Source: Ceratopteris richardii (Eukaryota; Streptophyta; Polypodiopsida; Polypodiales; Pteridaceae). From it: a stretch of DNA of 64,000 nt. The stretch lies in contig CM035435.1 of NCBI GenBank assembly GCA_020310875.1, positions 70,930,455-70,994,454 on the forward strand, read 5' to 3'. Under the pieces are notes generated by a model. The model was not told the DNA's origin. It saw nothing but the letters and a program-made list of their open reading frames with translations, and made no database searches. The position numbers were made by a program, and so were the translations under genes. Shown here in pieces: positions 1-9,100 of the stretch (within the stretch, counting starts at the first letter, position 1; each line of letters starts with the position of its first letter).

Positions 1-2199
1 GGGAGGTGAGACTGGTGAGAAGGTTAGTGGGGTTAGGAAGGGGAATGGGGGTCTTAGAGGTGGGGGAAACGCTGGGAAGGATGAAGGGGTGAAGGGGTTA
101 ACATACGGATGCAGAGGGCTGGGTGTGGGCCTGGTGGTATGAATGGGTAAGGAAGAGGTTGGGGCTATATTGCTTTGTACAGGTGTGGATGTGGGGAAAG
201 CGGGTGGTACAGGATGGGTTGGTGAAAGATGAGGTGAAAGAGGAGTCGAAGGGGTGGAGGTTATTTCGAGGATTGTAGTGGTATGTACAATGGTGGTACG
301 GGGTGGCGAATCTACAAGAATGGTTTCTGCGGTTACTGAACATTCGGGGGCGAGGCGTGCCTCCCTGGCTTGTGCTGAAGATTGGGCTCCTGTTGGTACA
401 CGAATATACTCCCCGGGTTTAGAGAGTAGTCGCACTCGGCGGGGATCAAACTGTGGTAGTTGCTTTCTTTGTAAAAACCTGAGTGCTTCATGGGAGCCTA
501 CTGATTGGACTAACTCTCTGAACCCTCTGATATAGGCGTCTTCAAATCCTCCGGAGATGAGTTCCTGTTCAATTAATGCTTGGCTCTCCTCTTCAGTTAA
601 CTTCTTTCGTGCCCAGACTTTCTCCATGGTACGATATAATTTTTTTATGGCCAATGTATACGCTGCGGCTTCGAAAGTTTCATCTTCATATGTGCTGGTG
701 TCGCCGTGTGTGTCAGCCTGTTGGCCTTGGCCCTCTGTCTGTCCCTCTTGTGAGCCCTGGCTGGCTTCATCGTCGCCTTGATCGTCGTCTGTTTCGGTTC
801 TTTCTTCTTCAGAGCCCGACACAGCTTGTCCCTGTGGCAAGTCTCGCGGCGTAGTCGGGTAGCTGGGGCGTTCATATTCCTGGGAGAATAGTTGTGCTTC
901 TGAATACTGGAACTCGTTTGAGAATGCATCAGGCATCTCAAAATCAAATGTCGTGTTTATGGGGTCGGCCTCCATATGTGGTATCGGGAAAGAAAACGCT
1001 TCCGCACCAATAGTGGTGGGAGCTTCTGCAGTTGTGGTGGGGGGTTCTGTGACGGTAGCTGCCTGAGGTGCAGCGGTACTCGTGGTGGCCTCTGTAATCA
1101 CTGGTCTGGACAACCGGATGCGAATAGGTTGTACAGTGGGAGCAGCTTCTGTCTGTGGGCGCTCGGGAGAGGGTTGTGGTGACGGCGACTCTGGCACTTG
1201 GAGGCAAGGGATGGTGCCTCGCATGCGCTTACCTGCCCGTGTCCTACTGGGCTTCCTAGCTTTCTTCGTAGTGCTCTTGAATGCCTTCAATTCCTCTCCT
1301 GTTAATGCACGCTCGATGGGCAAGTCATAAGCCAAACACATATACACAATTCTTGTGAGTGCACAACATCCGTTAAGCACTTTTTTACGCTCCCATCTGT
1401 GTTGTGCCAGGTACATCTGATCTATGATCCAGCTTGCCAGATCCACTGTTTGAGGTCCCGTACATGCCAAATATAATCCGAACCATATTCTTTTGTGTGG
1501 CATGGTAAATCTGTCCTGAGCTGGAAAGGCAAAATGTTGCATGCATATTCTTAGTGGCTTTGACAACTCAGGCGTGATGGCCGAAATCTCTTCCCACTTC
1601 GTGACATCCCCACGTTTCATCGGTTCTGGAATCAATCTCTCTCGGTCTGTGGGAGTGTGGGTTCCATGAATCTTGATGGCTGCTCTGATTAGGTCCTTAG
1701 AGAGATAAAATCTCTTGTAAGGTGGATCATCCACTAGAGTAGGCAATATGAAGGTTCCTGGGATATCCTTATTCTCCGATGCCATCAATGTAGTGATTAA
1801 GTAATAGCACCTATAAAAATCCGGTTTGGGTAGAGGATCACTGAAATATTCTGTGAAACCGGCTCTAGCCCAAACATGAGTTAAATCCTGGGTACTTTGT
1901 AGGGCTTCGAATTCTCTGGAGAAAAACTGGTACTTTCCCCACGTGCGGTCATCAAAAGTTAGAGAGGATTCAAATATAAAGTCTGCGTCCGCGAGGGGTC
2001 CTGCCAGGCCCTGAAACCAATGAGAGTTCCTGTGTATCTTTTCGGTGTAGCCCATAGGGGGGTTATCGATAGGCATGGGCCCTGGAAATCCTTGAAATTC
2101 CGGCGGTGGAGCAGTAGGGTGGGACTCTGCTCGTAGCACGTTGAGTGGTACTGCTGCTACACTGGGGCCTACTCCTGATGTTCCTTCGTCAGTTTGCAT
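1..2199 (-). CDS. ORF2 of element A, unknown protein downstream of pol (partial)
   Basis: Reading left from the ATG at 2199 the frame stays open for 733 codons to base 1 with no stop, so the protein continues beyond the window. It begins MQTDEGTSG. Roughly residues 45-330 form a conserved, probably helical domain shared with ORF2 of element B: common blocks are LPKPDF.RCYYLI, QHFAFPAQDRFT.PHK.IW, and GCCALTRI.Y.CLAYD.P. After that comes a long region rich in Pro, Thr, Ser and acidic residues, the usual look of a disordered linker. No signal peptide, membrane helix or catalytic motif is visible, so nothing supports a classic env. Athila elements also carry an extra ORF between pol and the 3' LTR, but I cannot show homology by eye. 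A predicted splice acceptor lies about 30 nt upstream of the start, suggesting a subgenomic mRNA. Function unknown. Confidence 0.8.
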   Translation of the reverse strand, partial: MQTDEGTSGVGPSVAAVPLNVLRAESHPTAPPPEFQGFPGPMPIDNPPMGYTEKIHRNSHWFQGLAGPLADADFIFESSLTFDDRTWGKYQFFSREFEALQSTQDLTHVWARAGFTEYFSDPLPKPDFYRCYYLITTLMASENKDIPGTFILPTLVDDPPYKRFYLSKDLIRAAIKIHGTHTPTDRERLIPEPMKRGDVTKWEEISAITPELSKPLRICMQHFAFPAQDRFTMPHKRIWFGLYLACTGPQTVDLASWIIDQMYLAQHRWERKKVLNGCCALTRIVYMCLAYDLPIERALTGEELKAFKSTTKKARKPSRTRAGKRMRGTIPCLQVPESPSPQPSPERPQTEAAPTVQPIRIRLSRPVITEATTSTAAPQAATVTEPPTTTAEAPTTIGAEAFSFPIPHMEADPINTTFDFEMPDAFSNEFQYSEAQLFSQEYERPSYPTTPRDLPQGQAVSGSEEERTETDDDQGDDEASQGSQEGQTEGQGQQADTHGDTSTYEDETFEAAAYTLAIKKLYRTMEKVWARKKLTEEESQALIEQELISGGFEDAYIRGFRELVQSVGSHEALRFLQRKQLPQFDPRRVRLLSKPGEYIRVPTGAQSSAQAREARLAPECSVTAETILVDSPPRTTIVHTTTILEITSTPSTPLSPHLSPTHPVPPAFPTSTPVQSNIAPTSSLPIHTTRPTPSPLHPYVNPFTPSSFPAFPPPLRPPFPFLTPLTFSPVSPP

Positions 2200-2225
2200 G
2201 GTAGCTGGTGCGCTAGTGAGAAAGA

Positions 2226-2250
2226 TCTGCTACAAAAGATTAACACATTA
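2226..2250 (-). promoter_or_regulatory. Predicted 3' splice site upstream of ORF2, element A
   Basis: On the minus strand a branch-point-like GTTAAT is followed by CTTTTGTAGCAG, a pyrimidine-rich stretch ending in a tandem NAGNAG acceptor (CAG ends at 2227, TAG at 2230). The ORF2 ATG is 27 nt further on. Element B has the same arrangement and the same AGCAGAT context before its ORF2. Inference from consensus and from conservation in the two elements; no transcript evidence. Confidence 0.45.
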
Positions 2251-2400
2251 GCATGGAAATTAATCATGATCCCATTAAAGTGAGACCGCAATCCCTTTCC
2301 ATAACTGATGCGTAACCCGTGTAGCCAAGTGCTGTGATGTGATGGATGCAATGCTTCTTGCAGCACTAGTGCAGGTCTCTAGACTCCTACACGTTTCAGA

Positions 2401-3183
2401 TTAAGCATACATTTCTTGATGAGATGAAATTATGAGTGATGTGTGATGATGGTGGGTGAATTTTTTACAAGGTTCAAAGGTTAGTGATTTAGTACAAGGT
2501 TGTATGTTAGTCGGGGGGTAGTTAGACAATGGGTTAGGGGAAGACGGTTGGACACGTTTCGGTATCCATCTCCTAAGGGTTCTTGAATGGGTGGTGGGTT
2601 TCTGCTGAGGGGCAAAAGGTGGTATCGGGTGTGGTAGTATTGAGGGATGGAAAGGTTTGTGAAAGGTATATATTACATGGCTTATGGGTTGAGCTATGAT
2701 ACATGGTTTGGGTACCCAAATCTGCGTGGGTGTGGGTCTATGGGTAAGGTACTTCTTGGCGATCCACATTTGTCGAATGCTCGGACCTGTAGAAGGAGGT
2801 CGAGGGAATGGTGGATATCGATTCTGTTTCTGTTCTGCCTTTTGCTTGTTGATCTCTGCTTGGTTGGAGTCCTTCGGTGCTTTTTGTCCTTTCGGCACCC
2901 ATATTTGTCTGGTGCCGCTTCCTTTGGGAGGCCTAAACTGCTTTCCATGTTGCTTCCTCTGATACTGTCGTCGGTCTGGGTTCCTTTGTCGCGGTTGATT
3001 CTGTTGTTGTTGAGGTTGAGAGGTCGGATGGACACTCTGCTTTGGAAAAGAAGGGAGTTCCAACACTTGCGTGACCTGCCCATTAGGAAGTGATGCCTTT
3101 TGTAACTTTAATCTAGGCCAGTCGCAACAAGCTTGGAAGGATGAGCACCGTAGGGTGTCGTGCTCATTTGGCCGCTGATGCAA
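2401..3183 (-). pseudogene. IWVPK-repeat tail of element A gag-pol, displaced frame
   Basis: This 260-codon frame overlaps the 3' end of the gag-pol ORF and is read in the -1 frame relative to it. It is basic and rich in Gln, Pro and Lys and carries spaced copies of a W-centred motif: RQIWVPKGQ, RQMWIAKK, TQIWVPK and RRWIPKR. Element B has the equivalent tail (IWIRK, IWVPK twice, WKWVP) in frame at the C-terminus of gag-pol, so in element A the tail has probably been cut off by an indel between 3108 and 3183. A real programmed -1 shift is the alternative. The leading Met at 3183 is not evidence of an independent start. Similar IWVPK motifs occur in gag regions of some plant copia (SIRE-type) polyproteins, from memory; role unknown. 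Confidence 0.6.
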
Positions 3184-6100
3184 CCCACCTGACCTCTGAT
3201 TGTGCCCTTCTGCCCTTGCTGTTGGGTAACTGTCTCTTCTAGTTTGCAGGAAGTCCTAGGGAAGATCTCCTGTCGTCCTTCTGATTGACATTCATCCATC
3301 GCCAAGCCCGAGTGGGTTGGTGTGGACGTAGCGTGATTGAGCTGATCAAAGATCTTCCTGTCTTCCGTCGCATGCGTTTCCTTGGGTCTAGGGTCACAAC
3401 CGTCAAGCGGAATGCCGTTAGGGAAGTCAAGCGGTATCACTCGCTTCTGCTCTAAGGTTCCAATCTGTAAGGAGCCTTGTCTAAGATTTAGGTCCACTGA
3501 GTGATCGTATAGCCAATCTTGGCCAAGGATTAGGGGTTCTATCAGGTCGTCATCATGGCACACTAGTAGCTTAGCTGTCATCGTCATATCCTTAATGAGG
3601 ATAGGAAGGTCCACCTCACCCATGCAAGGGGTTTCCATGCCTCCTAAGCCTATGAGGTATGCCTCAATTGGCCGCATTTCTATTCCTGAATCCTTATAGT
3701 GGGACCATCTAATCGCACTAGTAGCAGCACCTGAGTCAATTAAAGCCCTGAGTTCTTGGCTATGGTTACCGTGCTCTAGCCTAACTGTAATGAAGGGTCT
3801 CCTGTCCACTATGCTAGGATGAGTGGTTGACTTTACTTGACACATGGCCATGGGATATCTGGGTGATGTTTCCAGATGGTTATAATGTTCTCTCCCTAGT
3901 CCTTGTCTTCTTAGCTTCATGCGCTTAATGCGTTCTATGGCTTCTGCCTGAGCTTCCGCTCGTATTCTATTTTCTTCCTCCTTACGCTTCTTTGCCAACG
4001 TGAGTCGTCTAAGCATATCCTCAGTAAGAGGTTCCTGATATAGCTTGACTCTACAGCCACTAATGTAATTAGGCATTATATCTCCTTCTAAGGTGGCTAA
4101 CTGTACTGCTCCACTTGTCGAAAGTCTGTTAATGATCATAGGTCCATAACCTCGCTTTTCTAACTTGCGTGCGTGCTGTTTCAGCGTATATACTAGAACT
4201 AAATCTCCTTCTTTTAGGCCTTTATCTTTCACATGCGCATCAAAATATGCTTTCTGTCGCTTCTTTGCTGCATATATTCCTGCTGCTGCTTTCAGCCTGG
4301 TTTCGCCTAATCGTTCCAAGTCCATTATTCTCGCTGATAATTCATGGCCGGTCCACTGATGTTCTTGTGCAACCTTAAGGGTCGGTATCAAGAAGTCCAA
4401 AGGAAGCACTGCATTCTGACCAAAAACCATCTGAAAGGGAGTTGCATTGAGTACGGTCTTGTAGGCCACTCGATATGCCCAAACAGCGTGGTGTAGCTGT
4501 TTGTCCCAATCTGAACGTTTGTTGTTCACGAGTTTCGTCAGTACGTTACAAAGTATCTTGTTAGTGCTTTCAGCCTGACCATTGGCCTGAGGATGATATG
4601 GTGCAGATTTCTTGTGAATCACCATAAAATCCTGTAACAAATATTCAATGACTTGGTTTAGAAAGTGAGTGCCTCGATCACTCACCAACTCTATAGGCAA
4701 TCCATATCTTGTAAAGATGTTTTCAAATAAGAATTTTGCAGTCGTGTGAGCATCATTCTTTTTTGTAGCCTTTGCCTCGACCCATTTGGTTAAATAATCT
4801 GTGGCAACAATAATGTATTCCGCATGTGTACCTTTTGCAGGGGGGTTAATGGGTCCTACAAAGTCTATACCCCACTTAGAAAATGCACGTCCGCCCATCA
4901 TGGGTTTCAATGGCATTTCATCTCTGCGAGTAGGAAACTGAGTTCTTTGGCACACGTCACATCTCTTTACATAGGTATGTGCATCCATGTGAAGAGTGGG
5001 CCACCATAATCCTGCAAAGAGGATGGCTTTGATTATCCTATCTGGTCCAAAATGACCTCCTGCAACACCTTGGTGTGCAGTCTCTAGTATTCTCAGATAA
5101 TCGCTCTCATGAACACATTGTCTTAGATATCCGTCTCGTCCTCTTTTGTATAGATTATCGCCAATAAGTGAATAGTCTTGAGCTTCCTGCTCTAGACTGC
5201 GTTGTCGAGCTAAGGTCATTCCTTGAGGGAATGTGTTCGTCCTCAAGTATGTCACTAATGGTTCACTCCAGTCTGGTGTGAGAGACACATGATATAATGT
5301 CGCATGCTCAACTGGTGGTCTTTCCCAACACACCTGACATTCTTTACACAACTTGTGGACATCTGCTTCCATAGAAGGCCAATATACTCCTAATCTATGC
5401 AGAGTCTGTAGTGTTCTATGTTTTGAATGATGTTGCTTTAGTGCACCTAAGTGTGCTAATTGCAACCAATTCGCATGTTCTGATTCATCTACACAACAAG
5501 CAAGAATCTTTTGATTATCTTGTTTATATATGCTTCCTGCTATTATTTGGTACCTCTGAGATTTGGTAATCTCTCCTTCTTTGATCTTTATCCTGGGGCT
5601 CTTGGGTCCATAGGTGAGAATAGGGACTAACGGCTTAGCCCATTCTGGTGCTATCTCAAGGTTAAACAAGTATGCATCTGGTAGATCATCAGCTACTCCT
5701 TGAGGGGCTTCTCCCGAGGTTAATCTTGAGAGGTGGTCAGCTCTAAGATGCGTCTTTCCTTTCCTAACTACCACTTCAAAATCATACTCCATGAGCAGTA
5801 GAAACCAGCGTATCAGTCGTCCTGTGTTACATGGTTTGTTGACTAAATATAATAGGGCTTGATGATCCGTAAAGAACTTGAATTTGTTGGCCAACAAGTA
5901 GTGCCTAAACTTCTTTACAGCGTAGATCATCCCTAATCCTTCTCGTTCCGTCGTGGTATAATTTCTTTCTGCTGCGTTTAGTTGTCTGCTAGCGTAAGCT
6001 ATGGGGAGATCTATGTTACCTTCATTCGTGGGTTGTGCTAACACACATCCTATGGCGTAATTGGATGCATCCACATGTACATGAAATGGCTTACTCCAAT

Positions 6101-9100
6101 CTGGGGTGGTCAATATAGGTGCTGAGCACAAGCGTCGTTTAAGTTCATTGAATGAATTTTCGCATTCATCTGTCCACTCAAAATTGGTCAAAAGAGAGTA
6201 CAGAGGCTTGGCTATGATTGCATACATGTGTATGAATCTCCTATAATAACCGCAATGGCCCATAAATGCCTGTACCTCTTTCACATTAGTTGGTCTTGGT
6301 AATTCTGCAATTACCTTCACCTTTTCCTCGTCCGTAGAGATTCCATTTTTTGACACAATGTGTCCCAGAATTTTGCCTTGTCTGACCATGAAAACGCATT
6401 TTTCTGGGTTCAAACAAACCTGATATTCTCGACATTTGTCAAATATTTGTCTTAACTCTGGGATATGTGTCTGCCTTACATCTGAATGAGCACATAAGTC
6501 ATCGACGTAAACTTCCAAGCTCTTGCGTAAGAATTCCTTAAAAACATGACACATGAGTCGCTGGAAAGTAGCAGGTGCATTTGTCAAGCCGAATGGCATC
6601 ACACGAAATGCAAATATGCCCCATTCAGTGGCAAAAGCCGTCTTGTGTTGGTCTTCTGGAGCAATGGCTACTTGGTTATAGCCTGAGAATCCATCAAGAA
6701 AGCTGTAAACTTCCTTGCCCGCAACTCTTTCCAATAGATGTTCCGTGATAGGAAGAGGATAACTATCTCTAATCGTGGCGGCATTAACTTTTTTAAGGTT
6801 AATACACACACGCAATTTTCCATTCTTCTTGGGCACAACCAAAATGGGGGATACCCATTCGGTATGCTCAATTTCGTAAATGAATCCTGCTTCTATCAAG
6901 CGATCTATCTCCTCTTTAATCTTCGCAGCGTAGTTATCATTGTACGTGTAAGGTTTCTGTTTTGTCGGCTTTGCATCTGGAGTCATAGGGATTCTATGAG
7001 AACATATATCTGGGTCTACTCCCTTCAAATCTTTGTAACTCCAAGCAAAAACATCTCTATATTCGCGCAATAGGGCAACTAACTCTTCTTCTTCTTCAGT
7101 CGTCAAATCATGCCCTATGTATGTACATTTTTCTTCTTCTCCTTCGATAGCAACTATTATTTTCTTGGTTTTCTCTCGGTTATCATATGCTTGTCCATTA
7201 TTCTCTTTTCTATTGGGCATTCGTACCATGATTCTTCTATCGTCGATTTCATATTTCTTGAAGTTCTCGGGTACTTCAAATAAAGATTCTTCTTTTTCCG
7301 ACATGGTTTCTTTCTTCTTTCTCTTCTTGCCTTCACTCTTATCAGTCACTTGAGTGGCTAACCTTACCTCGTTCGTAATTTCCTCGTGACTCTGAGTGTG
7401 AGTCTCTACTTCGTAGAAATATTCTTCCTCTGATGCGAATGGAGAGTCCATAATAATTGATTCCAAATCAACATCACTTGCATCCTCAAATGCATCAGTG
7501 TTCGGTTCACACTCTTCTAAAATTGCATCGCCCATGATTGGCTCTATCGTAAAAACTGAAATGTCATAGCCATCCTCGTCACAGTGGGGTGTCCATTGTT
7601 CTTCATTGATGGCTACATCCATGGTTGCTAGAATCTCTGCCCAACCATGGGGTTCAAACTCTTCATCTGGGAATACTACAGGTGCATAGGCTGGATCTTG
7701 AAGGGTTCGTGGATGTTGTTCTGCACCTGAGGTCCTTGCTTCTAAACGTTCTTCCTCTTGTTTGGCTACTTTACACATCCATAAATGGGTGTCCTCATGC
7801 AACCAAGAAGGATCTGATTCTAATGAGTGCACGGATTCCGTCTCTACTGGAGTCTTATGGATGGTATTCCATTGTATTGGGGGCACATCTCTATGTGAAT
7901 AGTCTTTAAGATTGACTTTGGTAGTCACTCCTAAGTGTTGCAAGTACAAAGAATTAGTTCCCCAATCTTGTACAATTTGCAACTGACGCATGAATGGTCG
8001 TCCCAATATCATCTCATATGCACGATTTTTCGCGAAGTCACAAATGGCGAAAGTATGCTCAAATTCTACACCACAAGTGGTGAGAGATATGCCTTCTAGT
8101 AAGCCTAACGGTTTTTCTATGTGTCCATCAGCCATTTGTAGTTTCATCCTGGTGGGTCTGAGTGCTGGCTTACCCCAACGTTTCCATAAGGCGGTAGTAG
8201 CAATAGCTACTCCGGCTCCTGAATCTAAGATGGCTTTCGTGGTGTAGCCCTGATGGGTTATAGGAAGATATGTGTTACCTTCCTCTCCTTCGCTTATGTC
8301 TCCAATCTTTTCCACGGGTATCTCTGGTACCTTCTTATGTGATCCTATCTGAGAGGGTGTGGTAGCTAGCTCAGGGAATTGATTTGCTACGTGCTTCCAC
8401 AATTCTGGTTTTACCTTTAACAATTCCTCCAGAGTGAGATTACATTGTACTTTGGTATTCTTGATCACTTCCGTATTTCTAGGGATGACTGATTCTTCAT
8501 TCCTCACTATTATCGTGGGTGCTCTCATACTAATAGACTTAGCTTCCCAAGGTCCTGTGAACTGAGGTAATTCTTGTAGAGAATTAGACTCAAATCCTGT
8601 GGGTTCACTCAGTTGTTCCACCTCTACATCATCATATATAGAGGGGATGTCTTGGGGAAATTGTTCCTGCAAATCGTCTATTTCTTGAATAGGAGGATGA
8701 GTTCCTTGTTCTTTTCTCCATTTCTCTTCTTGGATTTCTCTTAGAAATTCATGTGAATTCCTATGTATGGAAGATAGGTTATCTTGACTTTCTGTATTAG
8801 GTACTTGAGACAGGGATGGTGGATTCCTTTCCTGTGTCTCTGGGATAATAGGGTTCCTATGCTGATCCTCTCTCTCTTTGCTTTCTATCAAGTGTTCTAG
8901 CCTCTCCATTAATCCTTGAAAGTGTAGTTCTGGTTTTGCCATGTTATTCCAATTAAGATATCTAGAGGCTTCGAACAACGCTTGGGCTAGTTCTACCATC
9001 TTCATGCAAAGTTTAGTTCTCTCAATTTCTAGATCAGCTCGAGGGTAGTTTTTACTCATTTCCGTTACTTGAGGTCCCTCTTTTATTCTAGCCTGATATG

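Noticed and set aside
2169-2366. 65-codon frame ahead of ORF2 in element A.
   Set aside because: Spans the predicted splice acceptor and has no counterpart in element B.
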